Shown piece after piece: positions 15,204 to 24,417 of a stretch of 64,000 nucleotides of DNA. Position 1 is the first letter of the stretch, and each line of letters starts with the position of its first letter. Source of the DNA: Pseudoxanthomonas sp. 3HH-4. GTDB taxonomy: Bacteria > Pseudomonadota > Gammaproteobacteria > Xanthomonadales > Xanthomonadaceae. Made by a program: the position numbers and the translations under genes. The stretch is from the NCBI RefSeq assembly GCF_006716465.1, contig NZ_VFPB01000004.1, positions 389,526 through 453,525 of the forward strand. The letters are read 5' to 3'. The notes below the pieces were generated by a model. The model did not search any database. It was not told the DNA's origin and worked only from the letters and a program-made list of their open reading frames with translations.

Positions 15204-16253
15204 ATGAATTCGCCGTCCCCCCCGCTGGATCCGCGCGCCCGCCAGCTGCTGCGTACGCTGATCTCGCGCTATATCCGCGACGGCGAGCCGGTGGGGTCGC
15301 AGACGCTGGCCCGGCACGCCGGGCTGGAAGTCAGTTCGGCGACGATCCGCAACATCCTCTCGGAACTCGAGGAGGTCGGGCTGCTCAGTTCGCCGCATAC
15401 CTCCGCCGGGCGCATTCCGACGGCGCAGGGCTACCGCGTGTTCGTGGACAGCCTGGTGCAGGTGAAGTCGCTGGGGGACGGCGAAGTGGCCCGGCTGCGT
15501 TCGGAACTCCCGGCCGGCGCCGGGACCCAGGCGCTGCTGGGCAACGCCTCCGAGCTGCTGTCGGCCATGACCCATTTCGTCGGCGTGGTCAGCGTGCCGC
15601 GGCGCGAGCAGTTCGCCTTCCGCTACATCGACTTCGTCCCGCTGGATGGCCAGCGGGTGATGGCCATCCTGGTGTTCGCCGACAACGACGTGCAGAACCG
15701 GGTGATCGAAACACGGCGTGCCTATGAGCGCCCGGAACTGGAGCGCATCGCCAATTACCTGAACACCCAGTTCGCCGGCCGGCCCTTGTCCGAGATCCGC
15801 GCGAACCTGCTGCACGACCTGCGCAGGGCGCAGACCGAAATGGAAGGGCTGCTGGCCGAATCCATCGAACTCGCGGAGCAGGCCCTGACGCCACCCAACG
15901 ACGATGTGGTGCTGGCAGGGCAGACCCGCTTGATGGGGGTGCAGGAACTGTCCGACCTGGAACGGCTGCGGGACCTGTTCGAGGCCTTCGCCCGCAAGCG
16001 CGAGATCCTGCAATTGCTGGAACGCACGATCCGGGCGCCGGGCGTACGCATCTTCATCGGCGAGGACACGGGCCTGGCGCCGCACGACGGCGTCTCGGTG
16101 GTGACCGCCCCCTACATGGCGGGCGGGCAGGTGCTGGGCGTGCTGGGCGTCATCGGGCCTACCCGGATGGCGTATGACCGGGTCATCCCGGTGGTGCAGG
16201 CGGCGGCGGATGTACTCGGTGCGGCCTTGAATCCGGAAACGCCGGCCCCATAG
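15204..16253 (+). CDS. hrcA: heat-inducible transcription repressor HrcA
   Basis: 349 residues. HrcA represses chaperone operons by binding CIRCE sites. The N-terminal winged helix reads RQLLRTLISRYIRDGEPVGS and EVSSATIRNILSELEEVGL, followed by SPHTSAGRIPT, the classical HrcA block; the GAF-like C-terminal part includes IFIGEDTG and VVTAPYM. The start MNSPSPPLDPRARQLL has GGAC four bases upstream and is preferred over further upstream ATGs. First gene of hrcA-grpE-dnaK-dnaJ. I looked for a TTAGCACTC-N9-GAGTGCTAA element in front of hrcA, grpE and dnaK and did not find a recognisable one. Confidence 0.97.
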   Translation: MNSPSPPLDPRARQLLRTLISRYIRDGEPVGSQTLARHAGLEVSSATIRNILSELEEVGLLSSPHTSAGRIPTAQGYRVFVDSLVQVKSLGDGEVARLRSELPAGAGTQALLGNASELLSAMTHFVGVVSVPRREQFAFRYIDFVPLDGQRVMAILVFADNDVQNRVIETRRAYERPELERIANYLNTQFAGRPLSEIRANLLHDLRRAQTEMEGLLAESIELAEQALTPPNDDVVLAGQTRLMGVQELSDLERLRDLFEAFARKREILQLLERTIRAPGVRIFIGEDTGLAPHDGVSVVTAPYMAGGQVLGVLGVIGPTRMAYDRVIPVVQAAADVLGAALNPETPAP

Positions 16254-16295
16254 GTTGGGGCTTGGGCGGCCGGACTTGCCGCGATGGGACCCGAA

Positions 16296-16814
16296 ATGAA
16301 CCAACACGAACATGATTCCGACCTGGGCGGCGGCAACGAGCCGCAGGACGTCGAAGGTGCGCTGATCGCCGAACTGGAAACCCTCCGCAACGAAGTGGAC
16401 CAGCTTCGCGCGGCATCGCTGCTCGAGCGCGCCGACCTGGACAACCAGCGCAAGCGCGTGGCGCGCGATATCGAGCAGGCGCGCAAGTTCGCCAACGAAC
16501 GCCTGCTGGGCGATCTGCTACCGGTGTTCGACAGTCTGGATGCCGGGCTCGCAGCGGCGGGCAATGAGCCCAGTCCGCTGCGCGACGGACTTGAGCTGAC
16601 ATACAAGCAACTGCTGAAGGTGGCTGGCGACAACGGCTTGACCCTGCTCGACCCGGCCGGCGAAGCCTTCAACCCCGAACACCACCAGGCCATCAGCCAG
16701 GCGGACGCCCCCGGCGCCGATCCCGGCAGCGTGGTGCAGGTGTTCCAGAAGGGCTATGTACTCAACGGCCGTCTGCTGCGTCCGGCCCTGGTCGTCGTGG
16801 CGAAACACGACTGA
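16296..16814 (+). CDS. grpE: nucleotide exchange factor GrpE
   Basis: 172 residues. GrpE is the dimeric thermosensing exchange factor for DnaK. A disordered acidic N-terminus leads to the long coiled helix ([40 protein letters not shown]) and the beta-wing domain with [38 protein letters not shown] and the end [20 protein letters not shown] seven bases before this ATG and the family-like MNQ start support it; an ATG four codons upstream (MGPE) is the alternative. It lies 42 bases after hrcA and 104 before dnaK. Confidence 0.96.
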   Translation: MNQHEHDSDLGGGNEPQDVEGALIAELETLRNEVDQLRAASLLERADLDNQRKRVARDIEQARKFANERLLGDLLPVFDSLDAGLAAAGNEPSPLRDGLELTYKQLLKVAGDNGLTLLDPAGEAFNPEHHQAISQADAPGADPGSVVQVFQKGYVLNGRLLRPALVVVAKHD

Positions 16815-16831
16815 ACGCACTCGCGGGGGCG

Positions 16832-16859
16832 CTTGAACGGCGCCATCGCACCCCTATAT
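16832..16859 (+). promoter_or_regulatory. sigma-32-type heat-shock promoter before dnaK
   Basis: CTTGAA (16832-16837), 13 bases, then CCCCTATAT (16851-16859) closely match the RpoH consensus CTTGAA-N11-16-CCCCATNT. It lies 60 bases before the dnaK start, inside the hrcA-dnaJ cluster, so dnaK-dnaJ can be raised on heat shock independently of hrcA-grpE. Confidence 0.75.
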
Positions 16860-16918
16860 CGAGACCATCCACCCGGCCACGGCCGGATCCAGACAGAATT
16901 TGCTAGGGAGCATCCACC

Positions 16919-18835
16919 ATGGGCAAGATCATCGGCATCGACCTCGGCACGACCAACTCGTGCGTGGCGATCATGGACGGCGGCAAGGCCCGCGTCATCG
17001 AGAACTCGGAAGGCGACCGCACCACGCCCTCCATCGTCGCCTACACCAAGGACGGCGAAGTGCTGGTGGGCGCCTCGGCCAAGCGCCAGGCGGTCACCAA
17101 CCCGAAGAACACCTTCTACGCGGTGAAGCGCCTGATCGGCCGCAAGTTCACCGACGCCGAAGTGAAGAAGGACCTGGACCTGGTCCCGTACGCCATCATC
17201 CCGCATGAAAACGGCGACGCCTGGGTGCAGACCTCGGACGGCAAGAAGCTGTCCGCGCAGGAAATCTCCGCGCGCATCCTGGAAAAGATGAAGAAGACGG
17301 CCGAAGCCTTCCTGGGCGAGACCGTCACCGAAGCCGTGATCACCGTGCCGGCGTACTTCAACGACAGCCAGCGCCAGGCCACCAAGGACGCCGGCAAGAT
17401 CGCCGGCCTGGACGTCAAGCGCATCATCAACGAGCCGACCGCGGCCGCGCTGGCCTACGGCCTGGACAAGGGTGACGGCGGCGCCGACCGCAAGATCGTC
17501 GTCTATGACCTGGGCGGCGGCACCTTCGACGTGTCCATCATCGAGATCGCGAACGTCGACGGCGAGAAGCAGTTCGAAGTGCTGGCCACCAACGGCGACA
17601 CCTTCCTGGGCGGCGAAGACTTCGACAAGCGCGTCATCGACTACCTCGTCGAGGAATTCCAGAAGGACCAGGGCATCGACCTGCGCAAGGATCCGCTGGC
17701 CCTGCAGCGCCTGAAGGACGCGGCCGAGCGCGCCAAGATCGAGCTGTCCAGCTCGCAGCAGACCGAAGTGAACCTGCCGTACGTGACGGCCGACGCTTCC
17801 GGTCCGAAGCACCTCAACATCAAGCTGACCCGCGCCAAGCTGGAAGCGCTGGTCGAAGACCTGGTTAAGAAGACCATTGAGCCGTGCCGTATCGCGCTGA
17901 ACGACGCCGGGCTGCGCGCCAGCGACATCGGCGAGGTGATCCTGGTTGGTGGCCAGACCCGCATGCCGAAGGTGCAGCAGGCGGTGGCCGAGTTCTTCGG
18001 CAAGGAACCGCGCAAGGACGTCAACCCGGACGAAGCCGTGGCGCTGGGCGCCGCGATCCAGGGCGGCGTGCTGGCCGGCGACGTCAAGGACGTGCTGCTG
18101 CTCGACGTGACTCCGCTGTCGCTGGGCATCGAAACGCTGGGTGGCGTGTTCACCAAGATCATCGAGAAGAACACCACCATCCCGACCAAGGCCTCGCAGA
18201 CCTTCTCCACCGCCGAGGACAACCAGTCCGCGGTGACGGTGCACGTGCTGCAGGGCGAGCGCGAGCAGGCCCGCTTCAACAAGTCGCTGGCCAAGTTCGA
18301 CCTGTCCGGCATCGAACCGGCACCGCGCGGCATGCCGCAGGTGGAAGTGTCGTTCGACATCGACGCGAACGGCATCCTGCACGTGTCGGCCAAGGACAAG
18401 AAGACCAACAAGGAACAGAAGGTCGAGATCAAGGCCGGCTCGGGCCTGTCCGAGGACGAGATCGCGCGCATGGTCGCCGATGCCGAAGCGCATCGCGAGG
18501 AAGACAAGAAGTTCCAGGAACTCGTGCAGGCTCGCAACCAGGCCGACGGCCTGCTGCACGCCACCCGCAGCGCGATCACCGAACACGGCAGCAAGGTGCC
18601 GGGCGACGTGATCGGCCGCGTCGAGGCCGCCATCGCCGACCTCGACACCGCCATGAAGGGCGACGACAAGGCGCAGATCGAAGCCAAGTCCAAGGCATTG
18701 GAGGAAGCCGCCCAGTCGCTGTATGCGGCCGCCGCATCCGAACAGCCGGGCGCCGCCGACGCGGGCCAGGGCAATGCCGCCGACGACGTGGTCGATGCGG
18801 AGTTCACCGAAGTGAAAGACGACAAGAAGCCGTGA
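16919..18835 (+). CDS. dnaK: Hsp70 chaperone DnaK
   Basis: 638 residues, standard. The nucleotide-binding domain (1-385) starts [20 protein letters not shown] and includes [35 protein letters not shown] and [15 protein letters not shown]. The interdomain linker [19 protein letters not shown] and the substrate-binding domain follow, then the helical lid and a C-terminal tail ending in an acidic stretch ([14 protein letters not shown]). It works with GrpE and DnaJ, both encoded alongside. AGGGAG seven bases before the ATG is a good ribosome site. A sigma-32-like promoter lies upstream and a hairpin downstream. Confidence 0.99.
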   Translation: MGKIIGIDLGTTNSCVAIMDGGKARVIENSEGDRTTPSIVAYTKDGEVLVGASAKRQAVTNPKNTFYAVKRLIGRKFTDAEVKKDLDLVPYAIIPHENGDAWVQTSDGKKLSAQEISARILEKMKKTAEAFLGETVTEAVITVPAYFNDSQRQATKDAGKIAGLDVKRIINEPTAAALAYGLDKGDGGADRKIVVYDLGGGTFDVSIIEIANVDGEKQFEVLATNGDTFLGGEDFDKRVIDYLVEEFQKDQGIDLRKDPLALQRLKDAAERAKIELSSSQQTEVNLPYVTADASGPKHLNIKLTRAKLEALVEDLVKKTIEPCRIALNDAGLRASDIGEVILVGGQTRMPKVQQAVAEFFGKEPRKDVNPDEAVALGAAIQGGVLAGDVKDVLLLDVTPLSLGIETLGGVFTKIIEKNTTIPTKASQTFSTAEDNQSAVTVHVLQGEREQARFNKSLAKFDLSGIEPAPRGMPQVEVSFDIDANGILHVSAKDKKTNKEQKVEIKAGSGLSEDEIARMVADAEAHREEDKKFQELVQARNQADGLLHATRSAITEHGSKVPGDVIGRVEAAIADLDTAMKGDDKAQIEAKSKALEEAAQSLYAAAASEQPGAADAGQGNAADDVVDAEFTEVKDDKKP

Positions 18836-18838
18836 TGA

Positions 18839-18956
18839 GTGATTCGGATTCGTGATTCGGAAAGGTGGAGCGCAAGCTCCACTTCTTCCATCGCGGATCC
18901 AGGACATCGAACAGGCAGCTGCTTTTGCGAATCACCCATAACCCCTCACGAATCAC
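18839..18956. repeat. inverted repeat array and hairpin between dnaK and dnaJ
   Basis: GTGATTCG occurs twice right after dnaK (18839-18846, 18852-18859) and its complement CGAATCAC twice just before dnaJ (18928-18935, 18949-18956), so the spacer can fold on itself. Inside is a hairpin GTGGAGC-GCAA-GCTCCAC followed by TTCTT (about 18864-18885), which looks like a weak terminator that could lower dnaJ relative to dnaK. Confidence 0.5.
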
Positions 18957-18962
18957 GGCTCC

Positions 18963-20081
18963 ATGAGCAAACGCGACTACTACGAAGTCCTGGGCGTGGC
19001 CCGCGACGCCAGTGACGAAGACCTGAAGAAGGCCTATCGCCGCTGTGCGATGAAGCACCACCCGGACCGCAACCCGGGCGATGCGGCCGCCGAGGCTGCG
19101 TTCAAGGAGTGCAAGGAGGCCTACGAGGTCTTGTCGGACGGCGCCAAGCGCCGTACCTACGATGCGCATGGACACGCCGCGTTCGAGCACGGCATGGGCG
19201 GCGGTGGTCCCGGCGGCCCCGACATGGGCGATATTTTCGGCGACATCTTCGGCAACATCTTCGGCGGAGGCGGTGCCCGCGCGGCACGGCGCGGCGCGGA
19301 TGTCGGCTACGTGATGGAGCTGGACCTGGAGGAAGCCGTCGCTGGTGTCGAGAAGCGCATAGACATTCCCTCGCTGGTCGCCTGCGCGCCGTGCAAGGGC
19401 TCGGGTTCGGCCGACGGCAAGGTGGAGACCTGCGGCACCTGCGGTGGGCGCGGCAACGTGCGCATGCAGCGCGGCATCTTCGCCATGCAGCAGGCGTGTC
19501 CGGCCTGTGGTGGTCGCGGCCAGATCATCCGGAATCCCTGCACGGAATGCCATGGCGCCGGGCGCGTGGAAGAAGAAAAGGTCCTGTCGGTCAAGATTCC
19601 GGCCGGCGTGGACAACGGTGACCGTATCCGCTTGGCCGGGGAGGGTGAAGCCGGCCCGCCGGGCACGCCGCCCGGTGACCTGTACGTGGAAGTGCGCGTG
19701 CGCGAACACGACATCTTCCAGCGCGATGGCGACGACCTGCACTGCGAAGTGCCCATCCGCATTTCGCAGGCGGCGCTGGGCGACACCGTGCGCGTTCCCA
19801 CGTTGCATGGCGAGGCGGAGATCCGCATTCCCGCGGAAACGCAGACCGGCAAGCTGTTCCGTCTGCGCGGCAAGGGCGTCAAGTCCGTGCGCAGCCGCAG
19901 CGAGGGCGATCTGTACTGCCGCGTGGTGGTGGAAACACCGGTCAACCTGACCCCCGAGCAGCGGGAACTGCTGGAGAAATTCGAGGCCACTTTCAGCGGC
20001 GACGAGGCGCGCAAGCACTCGCCGAAGTCGGCCACGTTCCTGGATGGCGTCAAGGGCTTCTGGGACCGGATGACGTCCTGA
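18963..20081 (+). CDS. dnaJ: Hsp40 co-chaperone DnaJ
   Basis: 372 residues, full-length type I. J domain at 1-70 with the HPD motif ([11 protein letters not shown]); Gly/Phe-rich linker ([20 protein letters not shown]); zinc domain with four CxxCxGxG repeats ([32 protein letters not shown]) at about 140-205; then the C-terminal client-binding domains ending near [10 protein letters not shown]. It stimulates DnaK ATPase and delivers clients. No clear ribosome site precedes the ATG. The spacer from dnaK contains a hairpin and inverted repeats. Confidence 0.99.
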   Translation: MSKRDYYEVLGVARDASDEDLKKAYRRCAMKHHPDRNPGDAAAEAAFKECKEAYEVLSDGAKRRTYDAHGHAAFEHGMGGGGPGGPDMGDIFGDIFGNIFGGGGARAARRGADVGYVMELDLEEAVAGVEKRIDIPSLVACAPCKGSGSADGKVETCGTCGGRGNVRMQRGIFAMQQACPACGGRGQIIRNPCTECHGAGRVEEEKVLSVKIPAGVDNGDRIRLAGEGEAGPPGTPPGDLYVEVRVREHDIFQRDGDDLHCEVPIRISQAALGDTVRVPTLHGEAEIRIPAETQTGKLFRLRGKGVKSVRSRSEGDLYCRVVVETPVNLTPEQRELLEKFEATFSGDEARKHSPKSATFLDGVKGFWDRMTS

Positions 20082-20111
20082 CACCCCGCACTTCCGGCTT
20101 GCTTCTAGAAT

Positions 20112-20132
20112 AGGGCTCCCTGGCGGAGCCCT
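20112..20132 (+). terminator. hairpin between dnaJ and tyrA
   Basis: Perfect 8-bp stem AGGGCTCC/GGAGCCCT with a 5-base loop. It lies 30 bases after dnaJ and four bases before the GTG start of tyrA; its right arm contains the GGAG that would serve as the tyrA ribosome site. It may end the dnaJ transcript and also mask that site. There is no T-run. Confidence 0.45.
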
Positions 20133-20136
20133 ATTC

Positions 20137-21243
20137 GTGTCCGGACCCCTGATCGGCATCGTCGGCAGTGCAGGCGCATACGGCCGCTGGCTGCAGAACT
20201 TCTTCCGCATGCGGATGGGCCTGCAGGTCATTGGCCATGATCCCGCCGATCCCGGCTCCGTCGACGAGCCGGAACTGGTGCGGCGTGCTGACGTGCTGGT
20301 GTTCTCCGCGCCGATCCGCCACACCACCACGCTGGTTGCACGTTACATCGAACTGGCCGACGGCAGCGAAACGGGAAAGCTGTGGCTGGACATCACGTCG
20401 ATCAAGGCGGCCCCCGTCGCCGCCATGCTGCAGTCACGAGCCGAAGTCGTGGGGTTGCACCCGATGACCGCGCCACCCAAGGCACCCACGCTGAAGGGCC
20501 GCGTCATGGTGGTCTGCGAAGCGCGCCTGGAAAGTTGGCGGCCGTGGCTGGCCGGATTGCTGGCCACGTTGGAAGCCGAGTGCGTGCAGGCAACGCCGGA
20601 ACAGCACGACCGGGTCATGGCGCTGGTGCAGGCCATGGTGCATGCCTCGCATCTGGCCCAGGCGGGCGTCCTGCGCGCGCAATCGGCGAGGGTCGGCCAC
20701 CTGGCCGCGTTGATGCCGTTCCGCTCCGCATCCTTCGAGATGGATGCGGCGATCATCGCGCGCATCCTGTCGTTGAATCCGGCCATCTACGAAGACATCC
20801 AGTTCGGGAATCCCTATGCCGGCGAAACGCTGCGGGCGCTGGGCACGCAGATCACCCGGATGGCGTCGCTGGTGGGCGAGGGGACGGACATGGCGCGCGC
20901 GGCGTTCCGCAAGGAATTCCTGCGCGAGAACCGCGAAGCGTTCGGCGACACGACCTTGGCCGAGGGCAACTACAGTTACGAGCGCATCGGCTATCTGCTG
21001 GCCGATCTCGCCGGCGCGCAAGCACTCAGCGTGCACCTGCCGGAAGACAGGCCGGGCTCTCTGCGCGCCCTGCTGCACGTGTTCGAGCGGCACGCCGTCA
21101 GCCTGTCATCGATCCATTCATCGCGCACGCCGGAGGGCGAGGTGCATTTCCGCATCGGATTCGATGCGGACGTGGACCCCTTGGCGCTGGCCCGCGTGGT
21201 GGGCGACATCAACGACACGGGCCTGGGGAAGGTGTTGGCATGA
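20137..21243 (+). CDS. tyrA: prephenate dehydrogenase with ACT domain
   Basis: 368 residues. The enzyme oxidatively decarboxylates prephenate to 4-hydroxyphenylpyruvate in tyrosine synthesis. The N-terminus shows the Rossmann nucleotide-binding pattern (GIVGSAGAYGRWLQNFF), followed by VFSAPIRHTT, LWLDITSIKAAPVAAM and the VGLHPMTAPP segment of the active site; the all-helical dimer domain follows. The C-terminal 75 or so residues (ALSVHLPEDRPGSLRALLHV) form an ACT domain, suggesting feedback control by an amino acid. The start is GTG with GGAG nine bases upstream. The stop overlaps the next gene (ATGA). Confidence 0.92.
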   Translation: MSGPLIGIVGSAGAYGRWLQNFFRMRMGLQVIGHDPADPGSVDEPELVRRADVLVFSAPIRHTTTLVARYIELADGSETGKLWLDITSIKAAPVAAMLQSRAEVVGLHPMTAPPKAPTLKGRVMVVCEARLESWRPWLAGLLATLEAECVQATPEQHDRVMALVQAMVHASHLAQAGVLRAQSARVGHLAALMPFRSASFEMDAAIIARILSLNPAIYEDIQFGNPYAGETLRALGTQITRMASLVGEGTDMARAAFRKEFLRENREAFGDTTLAEGNYSYERIGYLLADLAGAQALSVHLPEDRPGSLRALLHVFERHAVSLSSIHSSRTPEGEVHFRIGFDADVDPLALARVVGDINDTGLGKVLA

Positions 21244-21953
21244 GCGCGACGATGGAGGTGATGGCCTTGACCATCGATGGGGTGCTCGCGGGGAAGGCTG
21301 TCGAGTTCACCCGTCCCGGCAGTCGCAGCGCGATCGCGAAATCACGGCTTGAGGGCAGGCAGCCGGTCACCCTGCTGGGCATCCTGGGTGACGAGCAGGG
21401 CGACCTGCGCGTGCATGGCGGGCCGGACAAGGCCATCCATCACTACCCTGCGGACCACTACGCCCGATGGCGCGACGATATCGGGGCGCATCCACTGCTC
21501 GATGCTCCCGGTGCATTCGGCGAAAACATCAGTACGCATGGCATGACCGAGGACGCGATCTGTCTTGGCGACCGCTTCCGGCTGGGGACGGCGCTGGTTG
21601 AAGTGTCCCAGTCCCGACAGCCGTGCTGGAAACTGTCGGACCGTTTCGCCGTGTCCGACATGGCCCGTCGCGTGCAGGAGTCGGGGCGGACCGGCTGGTA
21701 CTACCGCGTGCTCGAAGAGGGAGAAGTGCAGGCAGGTGACCGCATGACGCTGGAGGCTCGGCCACATCCGACGTGGCCACTCGCGCGCCTGATCGAGCTG
21801 CTGTACCGGCGATCGCCAGAGCCCGCCCTGCTGCGCGATGTGTTGTTACTGCCACTGGTGCCGTCATGGCGGACGCTGTTCGAACGCCGCCTTGCGCAGG
21901 GCGCCATCGAGGATTGGGGCAAACGATTGACGGGCGCTTCTTCGCACGCATGA
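21240..21953 (+). CDS. MOSC domain protein (YiiM-like)
   Basis: 237 residues. The MOSC beta-barrel, related to the C-terminal part of molybdenum cofactor sulfurase, spans about 30-165: LRVHGGPDKAIHHYPADHY, GAFGENISTHGM, LGDRFRLGTALVEVSQSRQP, with the conserved Cys in QPCWKLSDRF and then GRTGWYYRVLEEGEV. A helical extension follows (about 175-237), the pattern of YiiM, which in E. coli takes part in reduction of N-hydroxylated compounds. The ATG overlaps the tyrA stop by four bases, so translation is coupled, although no functional link is obvious. Confidence 0.88.
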   Translation: MSATMEVMALTIDGVLAGKAVEFTRPGSRSAIAKSRLEGRQPVTLLGILGDEQGDLRVHGGPDKAIHHYPADHYARWRDDIGAHPLLDAPGAFGENISTHGMTEDAICLGDRFRLGTALVEVSQSRQPCWKLSDRFAVSDMARRVQESGRTGWYYRVLEEGEVQAGDRMTLEARPHPTWPLARLIELLYRRSPEPALLRDVLLLPLVPSWRTLFERRLAQGAIEDWGKRLTGASSHA

Positions 21954-22097
21954 AGCACCGCACGGCGTTTCATGCGAGCGGCCACCTGCCAGATACATGC
22001 GTTTACTCGACAGGGTGATGTCGTCCCACTAGCATCGCATGTGTCCGGTGCCGGCATGCATGGCATCGCTTTCATCATCCGCAGGGAGTGTGGGGAG

Positions 22098-23420
22098 ATG
22101 AGCCGGGATAACAGATTGACGTCGTTGTCGTCAGTGCGGCCTGACATGCGAGACGGCGAAGCGGCTTCGTCGGCCGCCGACGATATCGCCTTGCTGAAGC
22201 GCATCGTCGCGGCGCAAAGCGAGATCGCTGCCGCAGGCCCCGAACCGCAGGGGGTCGTGGACGCGATCACCCATCGTGCGCAGGAACTCACGCGCTCAGC
22301 CGGCGCGGTGCTGGAAATCCGTGATGGCGACGTGATGCGCTATTGGTCGGCCAGCGGGATCGCGCAAGGGCAGGTCGGCTTCAGCCTGCCGGTGTCCGGC
22401 AGCTTGTCCGGGCGCTGCATCGAAGAGCAACGGGTGTTGAAATGCGATGACAGCGAAGTGGATCCGCGCGTCAATCGTGAGGCTTGCCGCAGCGTGGGGT
22501 TGCGATCGATGCTGGTAGCGCCCCTGAGCTTCCGCGGACAGGTGGTGGGTGTGCTGAAGGTCCTGGCGACCACGCCCACCGCCTATGCGGACACGGACTG
22601 CAGGACGCTCGAGCATTTGAGTACCCTCGTGGCCGCGAGCATGTACAAGGCCATCGAACATGCGCAGATGCGCGCAGCGCTGGATGCCCGCATGGGTCAG
22701 GGCGAACGCGAGCGGCGTCATGCGCAGGACGCCCGGGAGCGCTTGCTGCAGGTGCTGGACGGGGCGCAGCTCACGGCAGCCCTGCAGCCGATCGTCAGGC
22801 TCGCCGACGGCGTGGTGGTGGGCTACGAGGCGCTTGCGCGGTTTCCGCTGGAGTACGACCTGTCGACAGGCCGCTGGTTCGAGGATGCGGCGAGGAGCGG
22901 CTTGAGCGTGGAACTGGAGCTGGCCGCCGCAGCGGTCGCCCTGGCGCGTTTGCCGTCCCTTCCCGATGACGCCTTCCTCGCCGTCAACGTATCGCCCGAA
23001 ACCGCCTGCAACGCACGCTTCCAGGACCTGCTCGCCGGCCACGCCCCGGAACGGCTGGTGTTGGAAATCACCGAACACACCGCCGTGGAAGATTACGCGC
23101 GCCTTGGCCAGTGCCTGTCCTCGCTGCAGCGGGCCGGCGTCCGCATCGCCGTGGACGATACCGGGGCAGGTTTCGCCAGCTTGCGCCACGTGCTGAGGTT
23201 GGCGCCGGACATCATCAAGCTCGACATCACGCTGGTGCGTGAAATCGACCAGCGTCCGCGCGTGCAGTCGCTCGTGGCGGCGCTCCTGACATTCGCGCAG
23301 GGCACGCAGGCGGAACTGATCGCGGAAGGCGTCGAGAACGAGCGGCAACTGCAGACGCTGAAGGAGCTGGGGGTGCCATTCGCACAGGGATTCCACCTGG
23401 GCTATCCGCAGGCTCCCTGA
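22098..23420 (+). CDS. GAF-EAL cyclic di-GMP phosphodiesterase
   Basis: 440 residues, no signal peptide or membrane segment. A GAF sensor occupies about 35-190 (VDAITHRAQELTRSAGAVLE, VGLRSMLVAPLSFRGQVVGV). An EAL domain follows from about 210 to the end, with the signature Glu in YEALARFP, Asn in VNVSPE, Glu in LEITEH, the metal pair in DDTGAGFASL, Lys in IIKLD and Glu in AEGVEN, then QGFHLGYP. All residues needed for hydrolysis of c-di-GMP appear to be kept; loop 6 reads DDTGAGFAS rather than DDFGTGYSS. No GGDEF domain. AGGGAG nine bases before the ATG is the likely ribosome site. The ligand of the GAF domain is unknown. Confidence 0.93.
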   Translation: MSRDNRLTSLSSVRPDMRDGEAASSAADDIALLKRIVAAQSEIAAAGPEPQGVVDAITHRAQELTRSAGAVLEIRDGDVMRYWSASGIAQGQVGFSLPVSGSLSGRCIEEQRVLKCDDSEVDPRVNREACRSVGLRSMLVAPLSFRGQVVGVLKVLATTPTAYADTDCRTLEHLSTLVAASMYKAIEHAQMRAALDARMGQGERERRHAQDARERLLQVLDGAQLTAALQPIVRLADGVVVGYEALARFPLEYDLSTGRWFEDAARSGLSVELELAAAAVALARLPSLPDDAFLAVNVSPETACNARFQDLLAGHAPERLVLEITEHTAVEDYARLGQCLSSLQRAGVRIAVDDTGAGFASLRHVLRLAPDIIKLDITLVREIDQRPRVQSLVAALLTFAQGTQAELIAEGVENERQLQTLKELGVPFAQGFHLGYPQAP

Positions 23421-23459
23421 TCCGGACACTGCCGGTTCGCGTTGGCATCACGCGCCCGC

Positions 23460-23465
23460 TACCAT
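23460..23465 (+). promoter_or_regulatory. -10-like element placed for leaderless dapB mRNA
   Basis: TACCAT is followed by six bases and the dapB ATG; no Shine-Dalgarno sequence is present. The match to TATAAT is four of six, so this is weaker than the clpS, aat and recN cases. Confidence 0.3.
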
Positions 23466-23471
23466 GCCTGC

Positions 23472-24191
23472 ATGGACACTTCCCCGATACGTCTCCTGAT
23501 CCATGGTGCCTCCGGCCGGATGGGGCAGGCCTTGCTTCGACTGGCGGCCGAGCAGCCAGCGCTGTACCAGACCGTGGCGGCCGTGACACGGCGCGCACCC
23601 ACGCAGCGGGTGGTCGACGGCGTGCCGCACTTTGCGGCCAGCGAACTGGCGGGCGTGCCCGACTTTGACGTGGTGATCGACTTCAGCCTGCCCGAAGGGT
23701 TCGACCCGGTGCTGGCGCTGTGTGCCGACCGTGGCCGGGCACTGGTCTCCGGCACCACCGGCATATCCCCCGTGCAGCAGGAGGCATTGGCCGCGGCCAG
23801 TGGGCGCATTCCGCTGGTGTGGGCGACGAATTTCAGCCTGGGAGTGGCGGTGCTGGCCGACATGGTCGAACGCGTGGCGGCGGCGTTGCCGGGGTGGGAC
23901 GTGGACATCGTGGAGTCCCACCATGTCCACAAGAAGGATGCCCCGTCCGGCACCGCATTGACGCTGGGACAGGCCGCCGGCAGTGCGGGTGCGCAGGTGC
24001 ACTACGCCAGTCTGCGGGCCGGCGACATTGTCGGTGAACATACCGTGCAGTTCGCCGGGCTCGGCGAGCGTATCGAGCTGACGCACCGTGCCACGCATCG
24101 CGACGTCTTCGCACGTGGCGCCCTGCACGTCGCGCGCGTGCTGTCGGGACGCCCGCCGGGCGCCTATCACGTGCGGGATCTGCTGGATTGA
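23472..24191 (+). CDS. dapB: 4-hydroxy-tetrahydrodipicolinate reductase
   Basis: 239 residues, slightly shorter than E. coli DapB (273). The enzyme reduces HTPA to tetrahydrodipicolinate with NAD(P)H in the lysine/diaminopimelate pathway. Nucleotide-binding motif [13 protein letters not shown] at residues 9-21, [10 protein letters not shown], the segment [11 protein letters not shown], then [11 protein letters not shown] and the catalytic [15 protein letters not shown], which carries the His pair and Lys. The C-terminus has [18 protein letters not shown] and ends in YHVRDLLD. The ATG is preferred over an upstream TTG because it gives the family N-terminus. Confidence 0.96.
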   Translation: MDTSPIRLLIHGASGRMGQALLRLAAEQPALYQTVAAVTRRAPTQRVVDGVPHFAASELAGVPDFDVVIDFSLPEGFDPVLALCADRGRALVSGTTGISPVQQEALAAASGRIPLVWATNFSLGVAVLADMVERVAAALPGWDVDIVESHHVHKKDAPSGTALTLGQAAGSAGAQVHYASLRAGDIVGEHTVQFAGLGERIELTHRATHRDVFARGALHVARVLSGRPPGAYHVRDLLD

Positions 24192-24303
24192 AGGCTGGCC
24201 GGACGTCCTGATACGGACGCCGGAATATGAACACGCCTCGCCGCGGGCGGGTGCTGTCCGTCGGACAGGCAAAAAAACGGTGGCGCTGAACAGGCCATCC
24301 CCG

Positions 24304-24309
24304 TACAAT
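24304..24309 (+). promoter_or_regulatory. possible carA -10 element
   Basis: TACAAT lies 108 bases before the carA GTG with no clear -35. The leader between contains small stems such as CTTGC/GCAAG and TGGGG/CCCCA near the ribosome site. Leader control of carA by pyrimidines or arginine is possible but nothing diagnostic is seen. Confidence 0.35.
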
Positions 24310-24417
24310 TCCCGCTCGCCTGTTACCCATCGCCACGGACCGGATAAATGCCGCGTTCGCGGTTTCTTGCAGCCGCAAGTCGGTGGGGCAGGGTTCCTCC
24401 ACCCCAAGGCGAACCCC

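Noticed and set aside
16754..18907. Long open frame antisense to dnaK and the end of grpE
   Set aside because: Mirror of DnaK codon usage; no ribosome site and no recognisable domain. The same applies to long antisense frames over acnB, clpA, lysS, recN and lysS-flanking sequence.
24258..24281. Hairpin CTGTCC/GGACAG followed by AAAAAAA before carA, as a terminator
   Set aside because: The run is A on the strand leading into carA and would need to be T; on the other strand the T-run comes before, not after, the stem.
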